A stretch of DNA of 64,000 nt from Mycobacterium ahvazicum (lineage in GTDB: Bacteria > Actinomycetota > Actinomycetes > Mycobacteriales > Mycobacteriaceae): NCBI RefSeq assembly GCF_900176255.2, contig NZ_FXEG02000002.1, forward strand, positions 806,001 through 870,000, given 5' to 3'. Each line of letters starts with the position of its first letter. The first letter of the stretch is position 1. A program made the position numbers and the translations under genes. The notes under the pieces are model-generated. The model worked only from the letters and a program-made list of their open reading frames with translations, was not told the DNA's origin and ran no database searches. Of this stretch, positions 16,848 through 26,042 are shown piece after piece.

Positions 16848-16881
16848 TAACTGGGACCCAGCCAACTTACTACTGGGTTGA
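16824..16881 (+). pseudogene. 3' tail of another gene fused to the terminase remnant
   Basis: In a different phase from the terminase, this segment reads WTGENANNWDPANLLLG and then a stop, which looks like a genuine protein C-terminus. It is followed by a ribosome site and a small phage-type gene. I infer a deletion that joined the terminase to the end of a downstream structural or unknown gene near 16830. Confidence 0.4.
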
Positions 16882-16908
16882 AACAACCACTAGCACTTAG
16901 GAATGAAA

Positions 16909-17028
16909 ATGGCAGACAAGCGAGACGACAGGTTCTATGCCGTGGCCCCATTCAAGGGTAAGGACGGCAAGGCCGCTCAAGAGAAGTTCGAGCGCCTAGC
17001 CGCCGAGAAGACGAAGAACGACAAGTAG
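16909..17028 (+). CDS. Lys-rich 39-aa phage-type protein
   Basis: The product reads MADKRDDRFYAVAPFKGK and then a Lys/Glu helix, ending KTKNDK. The ATG follows TTAGGAATGAAA. Small charged proteins like this are common in phage structural regions. It is the last gene before a clear terminator hairpin. No function is known. Confidence 0.5.
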   Translation: MADKRDDRFYAVAPFKGKDGKAAQEKFERLAAEKTKNDK

Positions 17029-17105
17029 GAGTGCGTCCGGTCACGGGTAGTTGTGGAAGGTTCCCAGCCGGACGTTTGTAGGGGTGATGGGTCGCCCCGC
17101 ACATG

Positions 17106-17143
17106 CCCCACCCGGCATTTAGCCTTTGCCCAGGGTGGGGTTT
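17106..17143 (+). terminator. Intrinsic terminator-like hairpin
   Basis: The arms CCCCACCC and GGGTGGGG enclose a 19-base loop and are followed by TTTCG. It closes the remnant phage operon that ends at 17028. Confidence 0.6.
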
Positions 17144-17305
17144 CGTGTGTCTAGAGCAACCCGGTTTGATTGTGGGCCGGGGGCATCGCTGACAAAGAGG
17201 CGATACCAGGGATGCGCTCGTCGTCTCACGACTGCGGGGGCGTTCGCTATCTTGGGCAAAAACGCCGCGATTTAGTGTGGGCACTATGCCAGACTGACTC
17301 ACGTG

Positions 17306-18061
17306 ATGCACGTGGTGACTTTTATCGGTGTAGTCGTTCCCGAAAACCATGGTTGGCATTACGAGAACCCCATGACCATCCGGCTTCCCGGTGACGAGAC
17401 AACCGTAATCGTCATCAAGGGCTCGATAGTGAATGTCCGCGTTCTGTCGCCGGGCGATGCAGACAGTGACGATTGGCTTGAGAGGCTCTCGTACAGGACT
17501 TCATCGCTCGTCCGAGCCAGCATTGATGTAATGGGGTTCCATCTTGGTGCTTCTCTAGATCTCAAAATGCTAACTGGCACACTGGATAACGAGACAACCC
17601 TCTTTCCCGCCGTAGCGCATCAAATGTTGGTGGGCACGGTGGACGGACCGTATGTATCCGGCGAGTTGACGGCTCCGTATTTCGGCCAGGCCGTTGCTGA
17701 TGCGAACTTTCGCCATGCGCTCGCTGACATGCGGCAAGCCACTAGGCTGGACGATGACAGTGCGTTCTACTCTTACCGTGCTATCGAGGATCTTCGACAG
17801 TCCTACGTCGAGGACGAGGATTCTGGTAGGTCGGCTTCGTGGGTTCGGCTTCGGAACGAACTTGGATTGACCAGAGAGGAATTGCGAGAGCTTCAAGACG
17901 CTGCAACAGCGCGTAGGCACGGTGACACCCAGGTGCTGGATCCGGCCGATACATCCACGAAAGTAAAGTTCGTGGATCTGGCCAGGCGACTGGTCATTCG
18001 TTACGTAACAATCCGTCATCCAAGCCTTGAGCAGAGCGCTGGTCCTGACTCTCAGACCTGA
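17306..18061 (+). CDS. Hypothetical protein, island cargo
   Basis: A 251-aa protein with a beta-rich N-terminal half (VTFIGVVVPENHGWHYENP) and a helical C-terminal half containing LRNELGLTREELRELQDAA. It has no signal peptide or membrane helix, and no family is recognised. A GTG at 17303 directly precedes the ATG used here. It stands alone between the phage terminator and the IS256 element, so it may be a lysogenic accessory gene. Confidence 0.6.
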   Translation: MHVVTFIGVVVPENHGWHYENPMTIRLPGDETTVIVIKGSIVNVRVLSPGDADSDDWLERLSYRTSSLVRASIDVMGFHLGASLDLKMLTGTLDNETTLFPAVAHQMLVGTVDGPYVSGELTAPYFGQAVADANFRHALADMRQATRLDDDSAFYSYRAIEDLRQSYVEDEDSGRSASWVRLRNELGLTREELRELQDAATARRHGDTQVLDPADTSTKVKFVDLARRLVIRYVTIRHPSLEQSAGPDSQT

Positions 18062-18163
18062 ATCTCCCTTGGAGTGTGCTGCCATGGTTCCGGCAATCAT
18101 CGCTGCGAGCGTGGCGCCCGTGGTGGCGGTCTTGACGCCTACCCTCACGGTGTGGCGGGCACG

Positions 18164-18174
18164 CCGCCAGGCGG
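18164..18174 (+). repeat. Left direct repeat flanking the IS256-family element
   Basis: The 11 bases CCGCCAGGCGG are repeated exactly at 19564-19574 on the other side of the element. IS256 elements duplicate 8-9 bases, so the true duplication lies inside this repeat. Confidence 0.65.
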
Positions 18175-19563
18175 GCGTGTCAAGATAACTGTGTAAGTTG
18201 TTGTAGCCGTTTATCTTTGGGGTCATAGGGGGAGTCGGTCGGGGAATTGGATGGCGAAGGTGTTCAGGGCTTCGGTCCAGCGGTAGGTTCCTGGTCCGTG
18301 GGATCCTCGTTTCTGGTTGATGTTGCGGATGGCCAGGTAGAGCAGTTTTAGGGCGGCGGCGTCCGAGGGGAACGAGCCGCGGGCCTTGGTGACCTTGCGG
18401 AGTTGATAGTTGAGCGACTCGACGGCGTTGGTGGTGTGGATGATCTAGCGGATCTCGACGGGGACCGCTAGAAACGGCACGAAGTCGGCCCAGGCGCGAT
18501 CCCATACGGCTACCGCACCGGGCGATTTGGTTTTCCATTGGGCGCGAAAGTCCTCGAGGGCGAGTTTGGCGGCCTCTTCGGTGGGCGCGGTGTAGATCGG
18601 ACGCATCGCGGCGGCCATCTTGCGGCGCTCGGTGTAGGAGGCATAGCGCATCGAGGAGCGCAGCAGGTGCACCACGCAGGTCTGGATCACCGCGGCTGGC
18701 CACACCGCCGCGATCGATTCGGGTAGCCCGCTCAACCCGTCGCAGCACACGAACAGCGCGTCGCGACACCCGCGGTTGCGCAGCTCGGTGAGCACCCCGT
18801 GCCAGAACTTCGCGCCTTCGCTCTGCTGGATCCAGATCCCCAGGACCTGCTTGATGCCGTCGATATCGACGCCGATGACCACGTGGGCGGCCTTGTTGGC
18901 CACCACCCCGGAGTCGCGGATTTTGAGGCGGATGGCGTCGATATACAGGATCGGATAGACCGGATCGACCGGTCGGGACTGCCAGGCGGCGATCTCCTCG
19001 GTCACGACGTCGGTGACTCGCGAGATGGTGGCTGCTGACACGGTGGCGCCGTAGACCTCGGCCAGATGCTCGGTGATATCGCGCGTGGACATTCCCCGCG
19101 CGTACAGCGACAAGATCATGTCCTCGACCTGGCCCAAGCGGCGTTTACGCTTGGGCACGATCACCGGGCTAAAGGTGCCGTTGCGGTCCCGGGGCACTTC
19201 GAGCTCGACCGGCCCGGCCGTGGTCAACACGGTCTTGCGGCCACGCCCGTTGCGGGAGTTACCCGAGCCATAACCGGCCGGATCGCCGTGCTCATAGCCC
19301 AGGTGATCGGCGATCTCGACATCCAAAGCGCGTTCGAGCACCGCCTTGGTCATCTGCGCCAACAGTCCGTCAGGACCATCGATCGGCGTGCCCGAGGCCT
19401 CGGCATCGGCCAACAAAGCATCCACCGCCGCCGCCGGCAACAGCTCGGCCAGCTTGGCAGCCGCATCGTCCCTGGGCGAGTCAGATTGAGACAACTGAGA
19501 ACTCCTGTCTGGTGGTCACCCACCATTCAGGCCCAACCACTTACACAGTCAATGAGACACGCC
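18175..19563 (-). mobile_element. IS256-family insertion sequence, inactive copy
   Basis: About 1.39 kb, bounded by imperfect inverted repeats. The left end reads GCGTGTCAAGATAACTGTGT and the right end, on the other strand, GGCGTGTCTCATTGACTGTG; both then continue AAGT and GTTG. It encodes one Mutator/IS256-type transposase and is flanked by an 11-base direct repeat. The transposase carries a nonsense codon before its catalytic Glu, so this copy should not move without help from an intact one. Confidence 0.85.
18223..19494 (-). pseudogene. IS256-family (Mutator) transposase with premature stop
   Basis: The reading frame spans 424 codons, normal for the family, but a TAG at 18445-18447 stops it after 349 aa. 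The first part has the zinc-binding-like N-terminus (HLGYEHGDPAGYGSGNSRNG) and the catalytic Asp residues in ILYIDAI and CCDGLSGLPES. The remaining frame (IIHTTNAVESLNYQLRKV) holds the catalytic Glu and the usual C-terminus. The stop sits where an AAG Lys codon is expected (EIR-K-IIHTT), so a single base change could explain it. Confidence 0.88.
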
Positions 19564-19574
19564 CCGCCAGGCGG
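19564..19574 (+). repeat. Right direct repeat flanking the IS256-family element
   Basis: Second copy of CCGCCAGGCGG. The repeat is itself nearly palindromic, which blurs the exact insertion point. Confidence 0.65.
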
Positions 19575-19745
19575 TCGCCGACCTTTTTGACGACGCCATC
19601 AGCGCTCGAGCGTGGCAACCTCCGCCCAGTGGCGACGCCACTCCGAAGGGCTAAGAATCATCCTTTCGCGAAGGAGCTGCAGCTGTTGAGGGAGCTGGGC
19701 CTCCGCTAGCCTCACTTCGGCGTGGTTGCCAGACGCGTTCATCCA

Positions 19746-19988
19746 TCAATCAGCAAGACTCCCCGACACACTGGCATACGTCAGTTCTTGGGCACTCCGA
19801 GTGTGCAATAGCCGCGAAACGTGTGAACGCCACCACCGAGATCCGCCCGCCGGAGTTGGAACTCCCTCTTCATTTAGTACGTCGCAAATACTCTGATACG
19901 TCAACCCTTCGTTGCGCATCGCAACAACATGCAGGAGCAATCTGTCAGAACATAAGCGCGGGCGGCCGCGACGCCTTTTCGCGCTCAT
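19746..19988 (-). CDS. Small recombinase-type HTH protein
   Basis: An 80-aa protein whose body (SICDVLNEEGVPTPAGGSRW, then HVSRLLHTR) matches the recombinase helix-turn-helix segment of large serine recombinases (ALNxEGVPTPxGGxW). The catalytic resolvase domain is absent, so it is either a fragment or one of the small stand-alone DNA-binding versions found in actinobacteria. Its ATG overlaps the stop of the upstream membrane gene by ATGA, which implies coupled translation and argues for a real gene. Confidence 0.65.
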   Translation of the reverse strand: MSAKRRRGRPRLCSDRLLLHVVAMRNEGLTYQSICDVLNEEGVPTPAGGSRWWRSHVSRLLHTRSAQELTYASVSGSLAD

Positions 19989-20209
19989 CGCTTACTCCGG
20001 TTGCAACGAAATAGCGCCTGCAGCGCATCGAGGAGGTCAACCAAGATGAGTCGTGCACGCTCGCTGCGTTCCCTCTCAGCCAACAGCGCGACCGCCGTCG
20101 TACAGATCAACAACAGTGTGATGACAAACGGCGGCAGTAACAGCGCAACTGCCGCAAAGTGTAAGAAACCGGGTCCCAAACCCAGATATGAACTGAAACA
20201 GGTGAACAC
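19985..20209 (-). CDS. Small membrane protein coupled to the recombinase-like gene
   Basis: A 74-aa protein with one or two hydrophobic helices (FLHFAAVALLLPPFVITLLL) followed by a basic amphipathic tail (AERERSERARLILVDLLDAL). It overlaps the next gene by 4 bases. Function is unknown. Confidence 0.5.
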   Translation of the reverse strand: MFTCFSSYLGLGPGFLHFAAVALLLPPFVITLLLICTTAVALLAERERSERARLILVDLLDALQALFRCNRSKR

Positions 20210-20248
20210 ATAGCCCTCCGGCGTACGGCAGGACTACGTGCGACGGGC

Positions 20249-20593
20249 TTAGACCGGCACGGACCCTGCAGGTGATTGATTAGGGCGAATCAACCTGCGG
20301 TAGTTGGGGCCCCGTGCGACATGAGGCCTAGTTGTTACAAGTGCGCCCGGATTCTCTTCGTTTCCGCGGCGCCGCGTCGACAGCGCGCGGAGAAAGACCC
20401 GGGTCTCCTGGTCAAGGTTGCTCTTGCGGCAGCGACGCAGAGCGCGGTTCGTTTTCGAGAGTTTCCGCCAGTAGTTTCGCAAGTCCGCAGCCACCGCGGC
20501 ACCTGCCTTAGCCAGCTGGTGGACGAGTTCATGCCATTCGTGCGTGTCAAAGACCGCTGCCAAGTCAAGGCTCGGTTCCCTCGCAGTCCTCAT
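20249..20593 (-). CDS. Possible small hypothetical protein
   Basis: A 114-aa frame (RTAREPSLDLAAVFDTHEWHE, then LRNYWRKLSKTNRALRRCRK). The N-terminal half looks protein-like and helical; the C-terminal half is Arg/Pro-rich and less convincing. An antisense frame of similar length (20276-20611) reads worse. The call is weak. Confidence 0.35.
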   Translation of the reverse strand: MRTAREPSLDLAAVFDTHEWHELVHQLAKAGAAVAADLRNYWRKLSKTNRALRRCRKSNLDQETRVFLRALSTRRRGNEENPGALVTTRPHVARGPNYRRLIRPNQSPAGSVPV

Positions 20594-20690
20594 AACCTCA
20601 AGGCTATATGACACCCAAACGTGTTCCGCTAATTCCTTTGCGAGCTGGACGCGATCAGCGCTGCCTCGCGGCAGGGCCGTGTAGGTGGAA

Positions 20691-20720
20691 TAGTTCTGAC
20701 ACGAGGTCGTGTCAGAACTA
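20691..20720. repeat. Perfect 14-base inverted repeat with 2-base centre
   Basis: The arms TAGTTCTGACACGA and TCGTGTCAGAACTA flank GG with no mismatch. It lies in the 300-base gap (20615-20915) that otherwise holds no gene, 195 bases past the stop of the DUF4435 gene. It could be a terminator, a repressor or recombinase site, or the end of a lost mobile element. Confidence 0.85.
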
Positions 20721-20915
20721 AAGATTTGAGAACCGACGTCGGCACAAGAAGCTGCGCCTCACGGTCTGCGTGCAGCGTGCGCTTCCCGTCGACGAAGAAC
20801 CTTCAACACTCGTTGCCCGAGGAAGAGGCGGCGGTCCACACATCCTCACGACGGGCGAACTTGATTAGTTTGGCGCGACCAGCTCATTCGAGGCCAGTAG
20901 TCGGGATTAAGCAAA

Positions 20916-21749
20916 TCATGCTGCCTCAAATTGCGAGGCCCAATCGATTGTGGCTTTAACGCATGTCAGCTTTGTGAACTCTGTCGAATCGATCGCAAGA
21001 ATGAGTGTCGGTTCGATCTTAGTCGATACCTTTCCATTGCCGTACTTTCTGCAGCAATGAAGGATCGCATCGAGTAAGTCATGACTATTGATTAAGAATT
21101 CCGAACTCACATCACCGCTACATTCCAAAGCTATATTTTGAAAGTCAGACGGCAATGGGGCGGGGGCCGATTTCGCTCTCTCTCCAACGTGATGGGCAAC
21201 ACGGGCATGCTCGACCGCTGAGTTGTGATCAGGTATCACGAGGTGCATAGGAAATCTTGCAAGATTTACCTGCCAACATTTGACATGAGCAGCATATCGA
21301 AATGATCCAACCATTGCTGCCGCTTCAAATGCGATTTCCAGGATCGAACCCGGGTCTAATTTAGCTTTGTCCGGATGCGAAAAAGCACGGATCACGGAGA
21401 GAACCGGCCTAGCGGTCGACATTACGATATCGCACATTAGATCGTAATGCACGGTGGCAACAATATGATTTGGAGGATAGGATGTTATCGCTCCTGTCAA
21501 TCGGTCAAAGTCCGCATCAATGAGAAAAAGGACACGATCAACTTGATCCTCAGAACTCTTCTCAGCAGCCCTGATTGACTCGGATTTCCCATAACTAGTT
21601 ATGAGGAAAAATGGTATCGACGTGCCGAGCTTCTCTTCAAAAAGTGTATGATCCGATTCACCCTCAACGACGAGTATAGGCGTCGTCCGAGCCGCTAGTA
21701 ACATTCGGATGTTGTTATATAGCGTGTCACCGCTCAGATACTGCCGCAT
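20916..21749 (-). CDS. DUF4435 (TOPRIM-type) effector, AriB-like
   Basis: A 277-aa protein with the TOPRIM signature: the acidic motif ILVVEGESDHTLFEEKL near residue 25 and LFLIDADFDRL near residue 73, the Glu and DxD that bind metal. This is the DUF4435 family, the AriB effector of PARIS anti-phage systems, where it acts as a nuclease (reported to cut tRNA) once released from AriA. The start overlaps the AAA ATPase gene by 23 bases, so the two are one operon. Base composition is visibly more AT-rich than the flanking core genes, with codons such as ATA and TTA that are rare elsewhere, indicating transfer. Confidence 0.8.
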   Translation of the reverse strand: MRQYLSGDTLYNNIRMLLAARTTPILVVEGESDHTLFEEKLGTSIPFFLITSYGKSESIRAAEKSSEDQVDRVLFLIDADFDRLTGAITSYPPNHIVATVHYDLMCDIVMSTARPVLSVIRAFSHPDKAKLDPGSILEIAFEAAAMVGSFRYAAHVKCWQVNLARFPMHLVIPDHNSAVEHARVAHHVGERAKSAPAPLPSDFQNIALECSGDVSSEFLINSHDLLDAILHCCRKYGNGKVSTKIEPTLILAIDSTEFTKLTCVKATIDWASQFEAA

Positions 21750-23109
21750 CTTCCTCTTCCTCGCCCGGTCCTAATTGCTTGGTCCGTGACCACCATTTGT
21801 CAATTATTTGCGGTGAGTGGGTAGCGACAATAAATCGAAACTCGCTCGAATGGGCTATACGCACTACGTCGTCGAGGAAACTCATCTGCCAGGCAACGTG
21901 CAACGATATTTCCGGCTCATCGATCAGCACTAGCGTGCCAGGCCGCACCCTAAACAAAAGGTTGTACATCAAAACGAGTTCGTGCTGCTCTCCAGACGAA
22001 AGCCCTTTCGGCGGTATGACGGTACCCCTGGTAGTTGAGATGACTTGAAGTCCATCATCGGCGCTTACTCTTATCCGCTTGCGCAGAAATCGGCGGTTTA
22101 TAAGATCTTCCAGGAGTGTGATTTTCCCCAGTAGCTCATCGAAAGTCGATAGCTTTGTAGCGTTATCGTCTAGATACGTCGTAAGAACCGCCCGTTGCCA
22201 ATTCTCGAGCTCTTTGGCCGGTAACGGTAAATCGCTTTCACCACCCGTGAGTCCGATACTCGAGAGCCTAGCGCGTTGCTCATTCTGCTCTTGATGCCGC
22301 GCGCGAATTTGCGCTTCTGACGACGCTTCACTTACAGATTGGTTCATTATCCGTGAGGGGAACGTTCTGTCGAGACGTTGTGATTCTATGGAATTCTGAG
22401 CCAAAGCGCGCTCGATTCGTCGCTTTAAGTCTCGTGAGTACCAGTCTACCGTCCATTTCGGGGAGGCCTCGGATCTAACGTCAACCAGACCCCGCCGTCG
22501 CTCAGCGGCAGAACGCAACGCCGACGGGAATCCTAACCGTTGCGTTTCGATGAGGTAGGTGGGATGTTCGTCGATAAATTCTTGCAGTAATCGCGGCCGG
22601 GGATTTCCCTTTCCCGAACCGACAGGAAACCGATCAATATAGTTGTAGCGTTCAGCCAGTTCTTTCATATGCAGGATCTCGCCGTCGGTCGTATCCTGCC
22701 AATAATCTCCATCTACACGTACCCACGGCGTCTCTCTGATGAGAAAACGCGTAAAGCCTGGATCATATTCTGCGGAGGCTTTCCAATGTGGACAAAGTCT
22801 TTTTTTCCTCCTATCGAACAACGAGTAGATGACGACCGCATCGGGAACTGATTCATCGCTGGATCGTATTTCCAACGATTTTTCGATAGTAATGTACTTT
22901 CCGCTGTCGGCTGTCAACGTGAGCTTTTCGAACTCGACTTCAGCAAGTTTATGCAGATCAAAATTCATGCCCGCGTTGATTAGTTCGAGAAATCTGGTCT
23001 TTCCCACGCCGTTTAAGCCGAAGGCAATGACGAACTCCCAGTCGGGTTCGATAAATATCTCGTGATTGAATTCGTCGAACAATCCCAAGACTTCAGCCTT
23101 GGTAAGCAT
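21727..23109 (-). CDS. AAA ATPase sensor, AriA-like (PARIS candidate)
   Basis: A 460-aa ABC/SMC-type ATPase. Walker A is FGLNGVGKTRFL near residue 31; the signature is GLSSGEQHELVL near residue 372; Walker B is TLVLIDEPEISLH near residue 393; the His switch is in VATHSPQII near residue 432. Between them lies a helical insert with Arg-rich coils. An ATPase of this size directly upstream of and overlapping a DUF4435 gene is the AriA/AriB arrangement. The ATG at 23109 has AGAGGAC upstream. It is AT-rich like its partner. A generic OLD- or RecF-like ATPase with another role is the alternative. Confidence 0.8.
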   Translation of the reverse strand: MLTKAEVLGLFDEFNHEIFIEPDWEFVIAFGLNGVGKTRFLELINAGMNFDLHKLAEVEFEKLTLTADSGKYITIEKSLEIRSSDESVPDAVVIYSLFDRRKKRLCPHWKASAEYDPGFTRFLIRETPWVRVDGDYWQDTTDGEILHMKELAERYNYIDRFPVGSGKGNPRPRLLQEFIDEHPTYLIETQRLGFPSALRSAAERRRGLVDVRSEASPKWTVDWYSRDLKRRIERALAQNSIESQRLDRTFPSRIMNQSVSEASSEAQIRARHQEQNEQRARLSSIGLTGGESDLPLPAKELENWQRAVLTTYLDDNATKLSTFDELLGKITLLEDLINRRFLRKRIRVSADDGLQVISTTRGTVIPPKGLSSGEQHELVLMYNLLFRVRPGTLVLIDEPEISLHVAWQMSFLDDVVRIAHSSEFRFIVATHSPQIIDKWWSRTKQLGPGEEEEDAAVSER

Positions 23110-23112
23110 CAA

Positions 23113-23544
23113 GTGTCCTCTCGGTGCTGGAGCCTGAGGCTCGCTTCGGCGTCACGGCTCGCTGGCACGTCAGCGTACTCATGATGGGCGCCAGTTCGTA
23201 GCGCGTTGTGCTATCGCGCCGGGACGAGTTCAGGGATGCGAACGGTGCAGCTACCGCGCGGCGGACGGAGTTGTCGCGCACGTAGAGCGGTACGTTTTCC
23301 CTCCTGACTGCCGTTGTCAACTAGTGGCGACAGTCGATAAAAACGAGCACGTTAGCAGCCAACTGCCGATGGTTTCCCCCACTAATCCGCGCGAGCCATC
23401 TTCCCTAATCGCCGTCGTTCGGGACGAAGAGGCCGTGCGTTGCAATGACTCAGGCGGGGTCGGTTTGCTCGTGAGCCCTACTCTGGTGTCCATGCTCGAT
23501 AAACGGGAATGGCCCAAGTCGTACGGTGTCGCAGGCTTGGGTGG
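23113..23544. other. Upstream region of the ATPase cassette
   Basis: About 430 bases with no convincing gene on either strand; the short frames present have no protein-like character. It must contain the promoter of the AAA/DUF4435 operon. Confidence 0.5.
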
Positions 23545-24054
23545 TCACTGGACGTCTCGCTGCCACTGACGCGCGGAGTCTCCGGTCGCGGTATCGAGCA
23601 CGGGACCGAAATCGGCGAAACCCAGTTTCAGGAGGATCCTTGCGGAAGCTATCGCCGATTCGTCGTCGGGATCGAGTGATGTCTTGCCGATGACGGCGTC
23701 GACTGCTCCCGTGGCTGCAGCACGATCAAGGAGTTCTTCGACGGCGGCGGTGGCACGCCCTTTGGCAGCGAACCCAGGGGCGATCTCGTAACCTATTTCA
23801 ACTGTCCGGTTCACCGGCGGCCCATGAAACCCGCCAGAGCCGACAAGGACTCCGTCCTCAAAGAACAGGTAGACAAGCCATTCTGCTTCCTCGGGATGTC
23901 CTCGCAGCCTGTCGGCGGCGTACTCAAACATTTCGCGTTTCAGCGGCCAGCCCTCGGGTGCGGCAACCCCAGAGGCGTTGGCAAATTCCGTGTGGTCATC
24001 TAGCGCAGCGCGCAACTCCTCGACCGTCGCAGGCCTTATCGAGATTCTTGGCAT
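23545..24054 (-). CDS. GNAT-family acetyltransferase (RimJ/RimL-like)
   Basis: A 169-aa N-acetyltransferase. Strand beta4 and motif A read EIGYEIAPGFAAKGRATAAVEEL (acetyl-CoA pyrophosphate loop AAKGRA), with the preceding GVLVGSGGFHGPP strand typical of the family. The acceptor is unknown. The ATG at 24054 gives the full N-terminal strand (RISIRPAT). It stands alone at the right edge of the island; GC content looks closer to the core. Confidence 0.8.
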   Translation of the reverse strand: MPRISIRPATVEELRAALDDHTEFANASGVAAPEGWPLKREMFEYAADRLRGHPEEAEWLVYLFFEDGVLVGSGGFHGPPVNRTVEIGYEIAPGFAAKGRATAAVEELLDRAAATGAVDAVIGKTSLDPDDESAIASARILLKLGFADFGPVLDTATGDSARQWQRDVQ

Positions 24055-24132
24055 GCCCTGGGTGTCCGATCTCCGACGTTCTTAATGCGGTGGATGCCCT
24101 AGTGGCCTCACGGCTGCGGGGCATCACCGAAT

Positions 24133-24618
24133 CTAGACGAGGTCCCACTTATCGCGTTCAAGACGGTTGATTTCTTCGTCAAGCATGTTGGGGAGTTCGC
24201 CAATGCGCTCGGCCAGGGGTCGTTCAGTCAATGTGTCGATTCGCCTCAACGCCGCTGAGGACAGCTCGCGCTTGAGGGTGTGAAACCAGGACTTCGTAGA
24301 CACGTCGACGTAGTCGGGAGATGGCACCCCCGCGTCGATGTACTCTTCGTGGGCGGGTCGTCCAGTGATGCTGTCACCAAGTGAAAGCGGTTTTCGGTAC
24401 CGCACCCGCTTGCCGTCGCGGTGTTCGGCTTCTCTCAGTTCGGTGACGCCGGCTCGCCACTCTTTGATCCGCTGCACCCGATTCTCTCGCCGTAGCCGTC
24501 GCTTCTCGATACCCCAGTTGGCCCACGGGGCGATAAGTGAGCTGATCGTCCCCGTGACGGCGCCGGTCAGTAGGCCTGCACCGCCGCCGATGAACGCGAC
24601 TGCAACATCTGATGTCAC
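24133..24618 (-). CDS. Hypothetical membrane-anchored protein
   Basis: The 161-aa product from GTG 24618 begins with a Gly/Ala-rich membrane helix (AVAFIGGGAGLLTGAVTGTI) followed by a basic cytoplasmic region (EKRRLRRENRVQRIKEW) and a charged helical C-terminus. A longer frame reaches into the thiolase gene and is not credible. Function is unknown. Confidence 0.6.
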   Translation of the reverse strand: MTSDVAVAFIGGGAGLLTGAVTGTISSLIAPWANWGIEKRRLRRENRVQRIKEWRAGVTELREAEHRDGKRVRYRKPLSLGDSITGRPAHEEYIDAGVPSPDYVDVSTKSWFHTLKRELSSAALRRIDTLTERPLAERIGELPNMLDEEINRLERDKWDLV

Positions 24619-24754
24619 CACCCCAGTGTCCCTGCGGCAGGTGTGCAGATACACGAGGACACACTCGCACGCGACCTGCTGTCGGCTGGCGGTTGCCATG
24701 CCGGCGCTCAGCGCAACCTCAGTAACCGGCGCTTGTCGGGCGCCGACACTGCCC

Positions 24755-25954
<1,200 letters not shown>

Positions 25955-25985
25955 GACTCCTCCTCGAGTCCTGAGTATTACTTGC

Positions 25986-26011
25986 TATACCCAGGTAAAC
26001 GCCTAGGTATA
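25986..26011. promoter_or_regulatory. Inverted repeat between thiolase and HxlR genes
   Basis: The arms TATACCCAGG and CCTAGGTATA match at 9 of 10 positions around a 6-base spacer. The site is 32 bases from both the thiolase start and the HxlR start. A self-regulating HxlR operator is the simplest reading. Confidence 0.6.
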
Positions 26012-26042
26012 CTAAAATCAACCCAGACGGGAGGTGATCTAC

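Larger units (their letters stand above)
18084..19654 (+). pseudogene. Small membrane-protein ORF split by the IS256-family insertion
   Basis: Bases 18084-18174 encode a hydrophobic N-terminus (VPAIIAASVAPVVAVLTPTL, then WRARRQA). Removing the element and one copy of the flanking 11-base repeat joins this in frame to 19575-19654 (VADLFDDAISARAWQPPP, stop TAA). The restored product would be about 55 aa with one membrane helix. GGAG lies upstream of the ATG. This shows where the element landed. Confidence 0.6.

Noticed and set aside
20276..20611. 111-codon plus-strand frame in the island
   Set aside because: Antisense to a slightly better minus-strand frame, with low-complexity Arg/Pro/Ser composition and no ribosome site.
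23324..23569. 81-codon plus-strand frame upstream of the GNAT gene
   Set aside because: It is unlike a protein, overlaps an opposite frame equally long, and has no ribosome site.
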